The notes under the pieces: model-generated
What the model was told of the DNA's origin: nothing
The model's database searches: none
The model's input: the letters and a program-made list of their open reading frames with translations, nothing else
Position numbers and translations under genes: made by a program
DNA from: JBQTGK01 sp052400665
GTDB lineage: Bacteria > Bacteroidota > Bacteroidia > Bacteroidales > Marinifilaceae
Direction: 5' to 3' (one strand)
Length of the DNA stretch: 64,000 nucleotides
Assembly: GCA_052400665.1 (NCBI GenBank)
Contig: JBQTGK010000016.1
Shown: piece after piece, positions 44,020 through 53,440 of the stretch
Position numbering within the stretch: the stretch's first letter is position 1
Layout of the letters: each line of letters begins with the position of its first letter

Positions 44020-46926
44020 CTATTTGCTTTTTGATTTGATTAATACTTTTTTAATTTGATCAGGAGATATGTGGGCTTTATTTAATCCATCACCAGCATA
44101 GTAAGATTCACCTCCCACTGCAATTCTGTCTTTGCTAATTTTTTTACCTTTATCGACACCAATACTTGCCCATTCTTTGGCTGCTGCATACATTGCATCC
44201 TCTATGTTTCCATTACCCTTTAAATACTCTATTATTTCTGGTCTTTTTATTGTTATTAAATATTTCTCAAATATTCTATCCTGCATTTTTTCATCTAAAT
44301 TTTTATCTATATCAAGCTCTAAACTAATAATACTAGAATTTAAAGTATTGGGTATTAATTGATATCTACCTACCGCAAAAATATCTCTATCTTTTTGTTT
44401 TTGTTGAATATCTTTGATTTTAGTTTCAATTACGTTAACATTATTAACAACACTAAGTCCTCCTTTTGTTTTATTACAAAGATTATAATTGTCGTTTGAT
44501 TCTTTTTTTGCTATTAAGTTTGCGAATGCACTGTGAGCTAAAAAGTATTCCCCAACAATCCTCCTCATCTGCTCCACAAAAGCAATAGGGTGGAAGTGGT
44601 ACACCTTAGTTGAGGTAGGAAATGGCGTATATTCTTCCTCGTCCTCATCTTTTTGCTCATATTCAAAACCTATTTCCCAAGGATTTCTTTTGCGACATTG
44701 ATCCCGAATTGGATCATATATCATATCAGCAGGCATTCCTGGTAATTTATTTGGAACAGGAACTTTTACCTTACTCCAAAAATCAAAAGCCGTAATTTTT
44801 TCTTCTACTAAATGTAAAGTTAACTGTTTTTTATCTTCTAATTTCTGTTTTTTTTCAGCATTCTTCTCCTTTTTAATGCCTTCATCTAGTAAGGTTTCTA
44901 TTTCCGATTTTAAAGAAGCATAATCAACACCCCACTCACTTTGGTGATAACAGATCATTTTAGAGAGTTTCTTCTGAGGAAATAAATCTTGCAAAGCATT
45001 TCGAAGTTCTCTTTTTGTCAACTTCCCATCACCATTTTCATCGATGTGATTCCATACGGATTTAATAAAAGCAGGTGAATTCTCTTGAGTAAGTTCAGCA
45101 ATGGATTTATTTAGAACAAACTCATCTGGTTGTTCTTTATAAATTTTAAAACCAAAAGTCTCCCAATTGAAAGCTGAAACTAAACACATCGTGTTTATAT
45201 TTTTTTCAGTGATATCTTTTTTTATAAACCCTTCAATTTCATTATAATGCACGAAGTTGTGTTCGTTTTTCTCAGGGGTGAATGTTTTAATCTTATACCA
45301 AGTATTATCTTTCTCTTGTATTTCAGTCTTGCTTAAATCGGAATTTTTAAAAATTTCATCTTGACCTAAAGTAAATTCAAAAATATCTTGTTTTGGCTCC
45401 CTAAAATAAAGAGTGGTTAAATCTTTTTCTAGCTTAATTATAGATTGTGGCTTAGCAACAACACCTAAAGCGCTTTTTTCTACCCAATACATATGTTCCC
45501 CTGCAGGGATAGTAAATACTACTTTTCGTCTATTCGTAACAGCTCCATCTTTATCTTTTATCGATTCTACCCAATCTATAATTGATTTTTTATTCAATGA
45601 ATCATTAAAAATTACATTTAATTCTTTTAGTTTACCCGGAGTATATTTTGCAGCAATTACTTCTTCTTTATCATTCGTTTTCTGGCTTCCATCCATATAA
45701 TCTAAAAGATCATAATCTACTTCTCTTTCTTGCTTGTGAAGTTTAATTTTGCAATATTTCTCGTTTGCGTCTTCAGAAAAAATAAGAACTTTTATTTCAT
45801 CATCTTTTTTAAAGCTAATCGGATATTTTAAAGCCAATTTAGCCCCTTTTTTAATTTTAGTAAACTTCTTTGTTTTCTCTATATCGCTTTTATTTCCGGC
45901 TCTACCTGTAATAAATTCCGCTGGATCTTGATCTGTAAATACCTCTACATGACAATCTTTCAATTTTGGTTGATTTGCAAAACCACAATATCCCGTCCAA
46001 CCAATAATATCTCCAGCTTTCACCTCAAATGCGCAATCTTCACCTGTTACAACATCATTAAATTTTTTAGGCGGTGTAATAGCCATTCCTTCAGATTTCA
46101 CGCAGCTTTTGGCAAAAATTCTAAGATCCTTATAAGACTTACCATCAATACTCTTTATTTTATAGTAATTTTTCTTTGTGTTGGTAAATCCATCCAACTG
46201 GAGTTTTGTTCCATTGGGCACAACAAATTGAATACTAGCTCCTGTTAACGGTCTTATATTTTCTCCTTTTTCAGAACTTGTATCCTCTTCTGTGATTATT
46301 TCGTAAGATCCATTGGGTAATTTTTTATTGTGACGTGGTCCCATATACATAAACCGATCTACTATAACTTTATTCGTAAATGGATCTTTGTATTTTACTT
46401 TTTTATAATTAGTATCCTTTTGAGCCCAATGATCTTTATTTAATTCTTTAGGAGTTAAATTGGAATCAAGTTCTACAGTCATCCCTTTAGGAACTACGAA
46501 TTTGTCTTCTTTATTCTCCGAACTTCTTAAATTTAATCCTTTAATTACACCTCCTTTAACTTTGTATTCGGCTTCACCCAAAAAAACAGGCACATCCTTT
46601 TTCTTACTCAAGTCTGTAAAAGTCATCAAATGATTGTAAAGGGAATAAAAACGCAATTCTCTACCTTCTGGGCTTACATATTTATGTTTTATAAGAACAA
46701 AATTATTTGAAAACTTAATTCCATCAAGTTCGATTGGTTCATTTGTAACCCTGTAGGCAATAATAACACCGTCTGCTATTGCATGAATAGCAGATTCACT
46801 TCTTCCTGATACATGTAGGCCTCCATGCCAATTAAGTAAACGGCCAATGGGATAAAATCCAACAGTATTGGCTTGACCTAATTTATCGGCAGGATTAGAG
46901 GTTGGAATCGGATATTCAAATTTCAT
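44020..46926 (-). CDS. T6SS effector: M23-like, SH3-like, EF-hand and lysozyme-like domains
   Basis: A 968-aa protein without signal peptide, encoded behind PAAR and VgrG. Residues about 30-335 follow the LytM/M23 fold (NWHGGLHVSG, IHAIADGVIIAY, GDIIGWTGYCG, CHVEVF), interrupted by an SH3-like insert (about 125-275, GLNLRSSENKEDKFVVPKG). Of the zinc ligands His34 and His326 remain, but the HxxxD Asp is His38 and the first His of HxH is Cys325. An EF-hand loop lies at 629-640 (DENGDGKLTKRE). The end (about 797-968) is lysozyme-like: LIAKKES with Glu809, FAVGRYQLIPNTL, AAKEWASIGV. I infer a peptidoglycan hydrolase delivered on the VgrG-PAAR tip. Confidence 0.85.
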   Translation of the reverse strand: MKFEYPIPTSNPADKLGQANTVGFYPIGRLLNWHGGLHVSGRSESAIHAIADGVIIAYRVTNEPIELDGIKFSNNFVLIKHKYVSPEGRELRFYSLYNHLMTFTDLSKKKDVPVFLGEAEYKVKGGVIKGLNLRSSENKEDKFVVPKGMTVELDSNLTPKELNKDHWAQKDTNYKKVKYKDPFTNKVIVDRFMYMGPRHNKKLPNGSYEIITEEDTSSEKGENIRPLTGASIQFVVPNGTKLQLDGFTNTKKNYYKIKSIDGKSYKDLRIFAKSCVKSEGMAITPPKKFNDVVTGEDCAFEVKAGDIIGWTGYCGFANQPKLKDCHVEVFTDQDPAEFITGRAGNKSDIEKTKKFTKIKKGAKLALKYPISFKKDDEIKVLIFSEDANEKYCKIKLHKQEREVDYDLLDYMDGSQKTNDKEEVIAAKYTPGKLKELNVIFNDSLNKKSIIDWVESIKDKDGAVTNRRKVVFTIPAGEHMYWVEKSALGVVAKPQSIIKLEKDLTTLYFREPKQDIFEFTLGQDEIFKNSDLSKTEIQEKDNTWYKIKTFTPEKNEHNFVHYNEIEGFIKKDITEKNINTMCLVSAFNWETFGFKIYKEQPDEFVLNKSIAELTQENSPAFIKSVWNHIDENGDGKLTKRELRNALQDLFPQKKLSKMICYHQSEWGVDYASLKSEIETLLDEGIKKEKNAEKKQKLEDKKQLTLHLVEEKITAFDFWSKVKVPVPNKLPGMPADMIYDPIRDQCRKRNPWEIGFEYEQKDEDEEEYTPFPTSTKVYHFHPIAFVEQMRRIVGEYFLAHSAFANLIAKKESNDNYNLCNKTKGGLSVVNNVNVIETKIKDIQQKQKDRDIFAVGRYQLIPNTLNSSIISLELDIDKNLDEKMQDRIFEKYLITIKRPEIIEYLKGNGNIEDAMYAAAKEWASIGVDKGKKISKDRIAVGGESYYAGDGLNKAHISPDQIKKVLIKSKSK

Positions 46927-46940
46927 TATAATCTAATTTT

Positions 46941-47444
46941 TTAGATGCTAAAATCATAATCTGGCAAAAAACCATGTTCATCTGCCTCTTCACGCAAGGT
47001 TTCCTGATTTTCTTGTGCTTCCTGAAGATTGGCAGGGCTACTATCGCCACGAACAATTTCTACTACACTAGATGCCAATTTTTGGGCAATGCTAATTTCT
47101 GGAAAAGGAATTTCCTGTATTGGACTGCTTACCCGTGGGTTGGGAGTAGCGGTACTAATTAGAATATTGGCTTCTCCAGACATCACAACACCACCATGAG
47201 CTGTCATATCGCCTTGGCAAACTACGGGCACTCCATTAATTAATACAGATGGATTTCCCTGAGCTACCACATCGGGTGGTCCTACGCAAACGGCCATATC
47301 GCCCATAAGAGCTGCGGGTTTTCCGTTAATTAAAACATTGGGAGCTCCTGGTCCTGTTATGGGACCGCCCACATGAGGCACGAGTCCAGAAACCATTGGG
47401 CAAACGTGCATACTTCCTATTGTTGCAATTGGTTTTCCAGCCAT
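46941..47444 (-). CDS. PAAR-domain protein (T6SS spike tip)
   Basis: A 167-aa PAAR protein that sharpens the VgrG spike. Residues 1-100 hold the PAAR repeats (GSMHVCPMVSGLVPHVGGPI, VLINGKPAALMGDMAVCVGP, GNPSVLINGVPVVCQGDMTAHGGV) with the His and Cys residues that bind the tip metal. The C-terminal 65 residues are acidic and probably bind cargo. It lies between VgrG and the effector on one transcript, 21 and 14 bases from its neighbours, so the effector is its likely cargo. Confidence 0.96.
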   Translation of the reverse strand: MAGKPIATIGSMHVCPMVSGLVPHVGGPITGPGAPNVLINGKPAALMGDMAVCVGPPDVVAQGNPSVLINGVPVVCQGDMTAHGGVVMSGEANILISTATPNPRVSSPIQEIPFPEISIAQKLASSVVEIVRGDSSPANLQEAQENQETLREEADEHGFLPDYDFSI

Positions 47445-47465
47445 TTTTTTATTTGTAAGAATTAA

Positions 47466-49298
47466 TTACATGATTTCTATTTTTCCACTTGCTCCCTGAA
47501 CAGCAGTCATTTGTCCTTCAACCTTAACTTGCATTCCCGATAATCCTGCTTCAGCTTGTCCTGCAACACTGGCATTTTGTCCACTTAAATCGGCATCGGT
47601 AGTTGCAGCAAGGGTTAAGGCGGCGCTACTATTTACCGTAGTATCGCCAGTTGATTGTAGGGCTAAGTTTCCTTCTGCTTGAATATTTGCATCAGCCTGA
47701 GCAGCTACATCGATATTTTGTTGTGCAGCAATCTGAATATTTTCTTCGGCGGAGATATTGATATTTTTAGCTGAGATATCGATGGTTTCAGTAGAGCTAA
47801 TGGTTAAGGATTTTGCTTGTGTGTCGAAAGTAATAATGCTGCCTTCGTTGTCGTAAATGTTAATTTTTTCTTCGCCATCGGTATCATTTAATTCAATGGT
47901 ATGGCCACTTCGCGTACGTATGGCTTTTACATCATTGTTATCAGTAGTAAAACTTTCGGGTTTGGCTGCGCCATGATATAAGGTTCCAATAACAAAAGGC
48001 TTTTCGGCATTTCCGGCTTCAAATCCAACCATTACTTCTTCCCCAATTTCTGGAATAAAGTGGAAACCTTTATCTACACCACCATGTGGTTGTGTCATTC
48101 GAATCCAAGGCGATGGAGCGGTTAACTGCCAGCTAAATTGAACTCTTACTCTGCCAATTCCCTGTGGATCGGCATTGTCTACAACTATTGCGGTTTGAGT
48201 TTGACAGTGAGGAAAGAGGGCAACATTGGTGTAGGGTGGGTATACCACATTTTCCGGTATTGCCTCAAAATTATTTTTGTAATCGCCCGACATTTGGCAG
48301 GTGTGCATCAATTTTGTAACGATGAATGTACCATAAGTAGTTTCTCCATTGGCCGTTTTTTGAGCAATAGAAATTAATGCTCCTATTTTAAGACCAGGAT
48401 TCATTGTACTGCCCGTTAGAACAACCATTCGGGCCACGTTGGCTTCACCTTGTTTTACCACAGCATTCTCTAGTGCCTGGTTTAAATCACCATCGGCGGT
48501 ATGTCGGTGAAAATCGACTATGGTTTCCTGTCCAAACATTGTTTCCGACTGTTCTGCCATAAAAGCATGATAGCCGGGTAATTCAGTTCCTGCAGCAATC
48601 GAACTTTCCAGTTTTTCGTCCGAATAGTAATCTCTTGTTACGTAGTTAAATGTTTTGGGGTGCGTCTGCATTTTCAGATTAAAATCCATTAAATCGATGC
48701 CATACTTTAAGGGTAATGGCTCAGAAGTTTCCGATCCGAAAATTAGTTTTTGTCCATCGTAATAAAACCACTCACCATATCGGGATGCTAAATTGCTTAA
48801 AAAGTTAAAAGCACTTTGGTTGTATTGTACAATGTATGGAAATACATCTCTTGTAACTGGGTTTATGCTTGGCGCATTTTCCATTTGGTAAGCCGCAGTA
48901 GCTAAACGAACAATTTCCGATAAATCTTTCTCTTCATAGCCTATGCAATGCGGACCATCATCTAATAAAATAGTTGGACTGTATCCTTTTATTCGAATAT
49001 GGTCGCCAATTGTTGCAAATTCTGATTTTACCGATTCTGCTTCTGTAATAATTCCGATAAAAGTACCTTCTGGTATTGCTGAATCGGTTACTATATCAGT
49101 AATTAAAATTTCTACTTTTTTACCAATAAGTGATTGAGTTTTGTCAATTATTGCCGTGCCTTCTTCGGTAAATAGCTCCCATAAAATGGTAATATCAAAA
49201 TGGTGATGAGCATTAATCTCCTGAATAATTTTTAAATCAAGAAAATTAGGATATTGTACGCCATCTATTTTTATGATTGTATTTGTTTGCAGTGCCAT
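47466..49298 (-). CDS. vgrG: VgrG spike protein (TssI)
   Basis: A 610-aa VgrG. The gp27-like base (about 1-340), the OB-fold (about 345-430, VRVQFSWQLTAPSPWIRMTQPHGG, then GEEVMVGFEAGNAEKPFVIGTLYHG) and the gp5-type beta-helix needle (about 460-610) are in order; the needle shows short alternating repeats (NINISAEENIQIAAQQNIDV). No effector extension follows. It forms the trimeric spike that carries PAAR. Same transcript as PAAR and effector. Confidence 0.97.
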   Translation of the reverse strand: MALQTNTIIKIDGVQYPNFLDLKIIQEINAHHHFDITILWELFTEEGTAIIDKTQSLIGKKVEILITDIVTDSAIPEGTFIGIITEAESVKSEFATIGDHIRIKGYSPTILLDDGPHCIGYEEKDLSEIVRLATAAYQMENAPSINPVTRDVFPYIVQYNQSAFNFLSNLASRYGEWFYYDGQKLIFGSETSEPLPLKYGIDLMDFNLKMQTHPKTFNYVTRDYYSDEKLESSIAAGTELPGYHAFMAEQSETMFGQETIVDFHRHTADGDLNQALENAVVKQGEANVARMVVLTGSTMNPGLKIGALISIAQKTANGETTYGTFIVTKLMHTCQMSGDYKNNFEAIPENVVYPPYTNVALFPHCQTQTAIVVDNADPQGIGRVRVQFSWQLTAPSPWIRMTQPHGGVDKGFHFIPEIGEEVMVGFEAGNAEKPFVIGTLYHGAAKPESFTTDNNDVKAIRTRSGHTIELNDTDGEEKINIYDNEGSIITFDTQAKSLTISSTETIDISAKNINISAEENIQIAAQQNIDVAAQADANIQAEGNLALQSTGDTTVNSSAALTLAATTDADLSGQNASVAGQAEAGLSGMQVKVEGQMTAVQGASGKIEIM

Positions 49299-49436
49299 GC
49301 TGGTATTTTTAACTAGTATTTATTTTGTGTAATCTACCTCTTAACAGGAATTAAATTTTTAGAGTAATTAATTAGCCTTAAGGCTATTGTCTAAAAACAG
49401 TAATCATTTATTTAAAAGGACAGAAGGGTTTTCCAA

Positions 49437-49835
49437 TTAACCTTCTGCATTCCAATCGTTTACAACTGAAACATTCTCGAGATTTATTTCACGTGCCGAC
49501 AATTTCATTTTAGTACTCATGGGGTATGATCCTTCAGAGTGAAAATACTCGTGGTAGGAAACACAAAGTGCATCTGTAAAATCGAGTCTTTTTAAACGCG
49601 ACATAGCATCACGACGGTAAAAGGTTATACTTCCGCTTTTGCGTGCATCAGCAGAGGCCATCCAGTCAAAAAATTCAGTACTAGATGTTGATTCAAGTTC
49701 AAGTTCAATAATTCCTCCACCAACAGGCTTTTGTGAAGCGCGTCCGTTAACAGTGATGGATTGATCCATTCCAAAATGACAATTAATTACTTTTGCAACA
49801 GTATTGTCTATAATAAATTCAGCCAGAAATGACAT
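49437..49835 (-). CDS. tssD: Hcp-like tube protein TssD, paralogue 1
   Basis: A 132-aa Hcp of the Bacteroidota class. Same beta-barrel outline as the second copy: FLAEFIIDNTVAKVINCHFG, then VGGGIIELELESTSSTEFFDWM, SGSITFYRRD, KLSAREINLENVSVVNDW. It lies 138 bases upstream of VgrG and is more divergent than paralogue 2, so it may be the copy that pairs with this VgrG or carries cargo. Confidence 0.92.
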   Translation of the reverse strand: MSFLAEFIIDNTVAKVINCHFGMDQSITVNGRASQKPVGGGIIELELESTSSTEFFDWMASADARKSGSITFYRRDAMSRLKRLDFTDALCVSYHEYFHSEGSYPMSTKMKLSAREINLENVSVVNDWNAEG

Positions 49836-49930
49836 ATTGATTGAGTTTTACATTGGGATTAAAAACAGGCTTATCCGTTAAAAAATGAGTTTAGATATTG
49901 GTTAAAATAAGGAAACGAAAACGGAGAATT

Positions 49931-49967
49931 TAAAAAGTAAGCTATCGCGGCTAACGATAGCTTTTTT
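49931..49967. terminator. Hairpin between the two Hcp genes
   Basis: AAGCTATCG (49939-49947) pairs with CGATAGCTT (49955-49963), with a T run on the plus-strand side and TTTTT a little later on the minus strand. No plus-strand gene precedes it; it may back up the terminator at 50050. Confidence 0.5.
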
Positions 49968-50049
49968 ATCAGGATTTTTTATTCTTTATTCAGATAATTT
50001 TATAGTTTTACCCTATTAGGAATACGTGATGGTATCCTGATATTAGTTT

Positions 50050-50081
50050 GAAAAGGACGACATAGATATGTCGTCCCTTTT
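50050..50081 (-). terminator. Terminator after Hcp paralogue 2
   Basis: GGACGACATA (50055-50064), 2-base loop, TATGTCGTCC (50067-50076); on the minus strand followed by TTTT. It begins 12 bases after the stop, so the second Hcp can be made alone and in excess. Confidence 0.8.
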
Positions 50082-50092
50082 ACTAAGTGCGT

Positions 50093-50479
50093 TTATACCC
50101 ACTCATTAATGTGTTCACCGTTACCCATTTTAATTTCACGGGCAGAGATAGTGAACGATTCAGCCATTGGCATGTTATCGAAAGCATTGAATTTTTCCTC
50201 GTATTTTACAAGGTAACCTTCGGTAAATGACAATTCTTTCTGTTTAGCGTCAGTATCGCGTTTCAAGAAAGTAACTGTGCCATCTTTTCTCTCAAAGTTG
50301 TTACACATCCATTCGAACATATCAGTATCATCAGTACTTTCAACTGTTAACATGATACGACCACCACGAGTAACCGATGATGGACGACCGGTAGCATCAA
50401 CTTCTTGAGTTAAATCGTAATTACAGGAAAGAACATTCATTGTTTTTCCACCTACGTTTAATTTCGCCTTAAATGACAT
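50093..50479 (-). CDS. tssD: Hcp tube protein TssD, paralogue 2
   Basis: A 128-aa Hcp-like protein that stacks as hexamers into the inner tube. Marks shared with Bacteroidota TssD: MSFKAKLNVGGKTMNVLSCNYDL, RGGRIMLTVESTDDTDMFEWM, KDGTVTFLKRD, FTISAREIKMGNGEHINEWV. It stands as a single gene between a 514-bp upstream region and a strong terminator, as expected for the most abundant T6SS part. Confidence 0.95.
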   Translation of the reverse strand: MSFKAKLNVGGKTMNVLSCNYDLTQEVDATGRPSSVTRGGRIMLTVESTDDTDMFEWMCNNFERKDGTVTFLKRDTDAKQKELSFTEGYLVKYEEKFNAFDNMPMAESFTISAREIKMGNGEHINEWV

Positions 50480-50993
50480 AATAGTAAAATTTAATGTTAA
50501 TAATAATAATAATATACATGTGAAATTATGAATAGTATTTTAAAAATCCAATTAACTATCGAAGTAAATTTACAATGAAGGTATGGAGGATATAGGAATT
50601 AACATATAAAAAGTATTGGGTTTTCTTTTATTAATAAGGCTTTCTGAACTATTTAGTAATTATTTTCATGTTTCTTATTTTATTTTTTATTTGTAATAGT
50701 TGTAAATAAGTGTTTTATGAAAAAAACCACTTCGATTGATTCTCTTATTTGGAAAATATTAAATTGCTTGAAACTGCTCGTAATTCCTTATAAAATCAGT
50801 TTTACGCTTAGTTTAAATGAATAAATTTACCTTGAAATATATAACATAAAAAATAAATAATAATGATAGTTTAATGCTTCTTTTGTTTTTTTTATGAAGA
50901 ATTACGGTTTAATATTTTTTCTTGGTTAGAATCTTTCATAATTTTGCTAGTATATTTTTCTAAGATTTAGAATAAATGTTTATATGGTAAGCA
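50480..50993. other. 514-bp divergent regulatory region between hcp and the lipoprotein gene
   Basis: Very AT-rich. TAATTTTG at 50939-50946 is a -7 match for the plus-strand unit, but the nearest TTG is only 14 bases upstream. An ATAATAATAATAATAATA tract precedes the hcp start. A 35-codon plus-strand ORF (50717-50824) is present but unsupported. Confidence 0.45.
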
Positions 50994-51578
50994 ATGCGGA
51001 TCAATAGTATTTTAATAATTACAAATAATGATTGCAGAAGAGCGATTGTAGCACTTTGTTTATTGATGTGTTTGGGTGGTTTATTTTCTTGTGGTTCTAA
51101 AAAAATAATTCATAACACAGTAAACACCGATGAGCCTGATGTAATTGCTTTAAAAGAAAAGTATGCCGAAATTCTTGATATTGATGATAACAAAATAAAA
51201 AATATTAGACTGTATAAAAATATTGATAATTGGGCAGCTATTAAAGACTCTAGTTTGCTTAAAATAAACTCTTTAAATGTGAGCTTTGTTCAGTATTTAT
51301 ATTATTTTAATTTTAATACTAAATTGCCAGGAGAGATTGAAAATCTTTATAAGTCTCGTAAAACATACTTATATCGAGATTGTCATTTTTTAGAGACGGG
51401 TGATTTGGTTTTTTTTAAAAGGAAATCTCATGCTACTAAAGAGGTAGGTTTTTATTTAGATAATAAAATATTTGTTGCTGCCGAAGTAAGAGGTGATCTT
51501 AATTTTTATCGCTTACAGGATTCAATTTCTAAGTTTCATGTAATTTCAAATGCTAAGATTGTAAAGGATGGTGAATAA
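50994..51578 (+). CDS. NlpC/P60-like lipoprotein without catalytic Cys/His, TssQ candidate
   Basis: A 194-aa lipoprotein (lipobox GGLFSCGSK). The mature part follows the NlpC/P60 fold: FVQYLYYFNFNTKLPGEIEN, then LETGDLVFFKRKSHATKEVG and FYLDNKIFVAAEV. The catalytic Cys of the usual DCSGFVQ is Val (NVSFVQ), and the His of HVGIYLG is Glu (EVGFYLD), so it should not cleave peptidoglycan. It overlaps TssG by 11 bases in the T6SS-iii cluster; as the lipoprotein of the set it is the best TssQ candidate. The name rests on position and lipobox only. Confidence 0.75.
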   Translation: MRINSILIITNNDCRRAIVALCLLMCLGGLFSCGSKKIIHNTVNTDEPDVIALKEKYAEILDIDDNKIKNIRLYKNIDNWAAIKDSSLLKINSLNVSFVQYLYYFNFNTKLPGEIENLYKSRKTYLYRDCHFLETGDLVFFKRKSHATKEVGFYLDNKIFVAAEVRGDLNFYRLQDSISKFHVISNAKIVKDGE

Positions 51579-52491
51579 AGAAGCCTTACATGGGTACCTG
51601 CAGGATATAAATGTTATGCCATTTAATTTAAAGGCTGAAATAATAGCTAATCAGTTGTTTGAGCGTGGTGTCTCTGTCGATAATTTAATTGTACATTTGA
51701 ATAGTGCTTTTAATCGTCCGTTTAGAAGGGATATTGAAAAAGCACAAGTGGGTATCGAAGAGGAAAGTGATTTGTTAACTTTATATCTCTCGAGAAATGG
51801 GATTTATGATTTATTACCCGAAGGTCTTATTCATGAAAGAAGCGAAGGAAATGGAAGAGAAAATATTCAACAGTTAATTCATCTTCATCAAAAGCAAAAA
51901 CGAGAAGAAAAAGAGGCAAGGAAATTTTTTAAGCCTTTCGAGAATGAGTTATTTGCCATATCTGTAAAAATTGAACAGCAGGAAATGGCCTTACTGAAAA
52001 ATCAGGATCATCAATTTCAAAATTTCCTTATTAAATTTTGGGATGTTAATCCTAATTTAACAGAAAGTCAAAAGCTTTTTCTTCTTAAAATTGCTCCTTT
52101 GGCTCATTCAATAAAAGGTAATCTTACGCATATATGTAAGGTATTACAGGTGTTTTTAGGGAAATTAGTATCCTATAGTAAGGAGATGATATGCATAAAA
52201 AGTAAGGAGAGAAAAGAGGGGAAGGGGCTTATTTTAGGAAGAAATTTTATAGCCGGAAATGCTACCGAAGAACTTCCAATGTTACGATTTCAGGTTGAGG
52301 GACTTGAAGAGCATGAAATTGTAGATTATCTAAAAGGTGGTTCTATTTATGAATTTATCGAGGAGTTTTTAGAGTATTTGTTGCCTGTTGAATATGAGTT
52401 CGAAATTAATTGTAAAACGGATCAGAAATCATCACCTAATGGATTTGGTGTGCTTGGTTATTCTGCCGTATTAAATTCCCGTATAAAATAA
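51568..52491 (+). CDS. tssG: T6SS baseplate protein TssG
   Basis: A 307-aa protein matching Bacteroidota TssG: LTLYLSRNGIYDLLPEGLIHE near residue 80 (equivalent to the conserved YDLLPE segment), REEKEARKFFKPFENELFAI, and a C-terminal part ending VLGYSAVLNSRIK. TssG forms the baseplate wedge with TssE, TssF and TssK. It overlaps the lipoprotein gene and is 9 bases from tssN. Confidence 0.85.
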   Translation: MVNKEALHGYLQDINVMPFNLKAEIIANQLFERGVSVDNLIVHLNSAFNRPFRRDIEKAQVGIEEESDLLTLYLSRNGIYDLLPEGLIHERSEGNGRENIQQLIHLHQKQKREEKEARKFFKPFENELFAISVKIEQQEMALLKNQDHQFQNFLIKFWDVNPNLTESQKLFLLKIAPLAHSIKGNLTHICKVLQVFLGKLVSYSKEMICIKSKERKEGKGLILGRNFIAGNATEELPMLRFQVEGLEEHEIVDYLKGGSIYEFIEEFLEYLLPVEYEFEINCKTDQKSSPNGFGVLGYSAVLNSRIK

Positions 52492-52500
52492 ATTGGTGTT

Positions 52501-53367
52501 ATGATATTAAAAAGCTTATTAAATGGGGATGTTAATGTGATCTCTATATTGTTTCTCTTTTTTGGAGCGATGTTTTTTGCTTTTTCAAAAAGTTTAAAAA
52601 AATTGTTTTCCCACGATAGAAAGAAAATGATTTTATATCTTCTTGTAGCAGCTTTAGTTTATGCAGTTTGTGCTCTGTTTACAATTGGTAATTTGATGTT
52701 TTACGATATTTCATCGAACTATATTGCAATAATGGTAATTAGTTTGTTGTCTGGTTATCTTATGATTCTTGCTTTGGAGAAGTATTTTGAATGGCCGGAA
52801 AAACTCAAGTGGTTGGCCCAATTAATGTTAATACTTGTTACTGTATTGGTTGGTTTTATTGTATTTATACAAATTGCTGGCCGATTTGGGGTGAGAGGGA
52901 TGCATTATTTCTTTTTGTCGGCCACAATTAGTATGATTCTGCCATGGTTGTTTCTTCATTTATTTAATAGCGCCATGGATATTCCTTTGGCAATCTATAA
53001 GATGTGGGAATACCCAATCAATAAAAAATATGTGAGACCAGAATATGAGGATTTAAAGAATCCCTATATTATTACACTGGAGTTTTTGAAATCGAAAGAT
53101 GCCGAATTTGTTTCTCGATTTAGGGTTCGTGCTCCTGAAAATATGGATTTTGGGATGTTCTTTTATCATTTTATTAACGATTACAATCAAAAACACCCTG
53201 AAGAATTGATAGAGTACGGTACAAAAGAAGAAAAATTACACAACTGGATTTTTTATCGAAGACCCCGATTTATAGGCAGGTGGAAGCAGGTAAACACAGA
53301 GCAAACGGTTTATAGAAACAACATTAAAGAAAATAATGTTATCGTATGTCAGAGGTTAGACGATTAG
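52501..53367 (+). CDS. tssN: T6SS-iii membrane protein TssN
   Basis: A 288-aa inner-membrane protein specific to the Bacteroidota system. Five or so membrane segments lie in the first 165 residues (VISILFLFFGAMFFAF, MILYLLVAALVYAV, IAIMVISLLSGYLMIL, LMLILVTVLVGFIVFI, ISMILPWLFLHLF), then a soluble domain with WEYPINKKYVRPEYEDLKNP and WIFYRRPRF. TssN helps replace the TssJLM membrane complex of other T6SS classes. Last gene of its transcript. Confidence 0.92.
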   Translation: MILKSLLNGDVNVISILFLFFGAMFFAFSKSLKKLFSHDRKKMILYLLVAALVYAVCALFTIGNLMFYDISSNYIAIMVISLLSGYLMILALEKYFEWPEKLKWLAQLMLILVTVLVGFIVFIQIAGRFGVRGMHYFFLSATISMILPWLFLHLFNSAMDIPLAIYKMWEYPINKKYVRPEYEDLKNPYIITLEFLKSKDAEFVSRFRVRAPENMDFGMFFYHFINDYNQKHPEELIEYGTKEEKLHNWIFYRRPRFIGRWKQVNTEQTVYRNNIKENNVIVCQRLDD

Positions 53368-53381
53368 TTGATAGGATAAAT

Positions 53382-53419
53382 AAAAAAGACTTGCTAAAAT
53401 ATTTTAGCAAGTCTTTTTT
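53382..53419. terminator. Bidirectional terminator between tssN and tssC
   Basis: A perfect 38-bp palindrome with 19-base arms (core GACTTGCTAAAAT), an A run on the left and a T run on the right. It lies between convergent tssN and tssC. Confidence 0.9.
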
Positions 53420-53440
53420 CGTAGTTATGAATAGTGTATG

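Noticed and set aside
50717..50824. 35-codon plus-strand ORF between hcp and the lipoprotein gene
   Set aside because: AT-rich region, no promoter match or conserved feature; likely chance.
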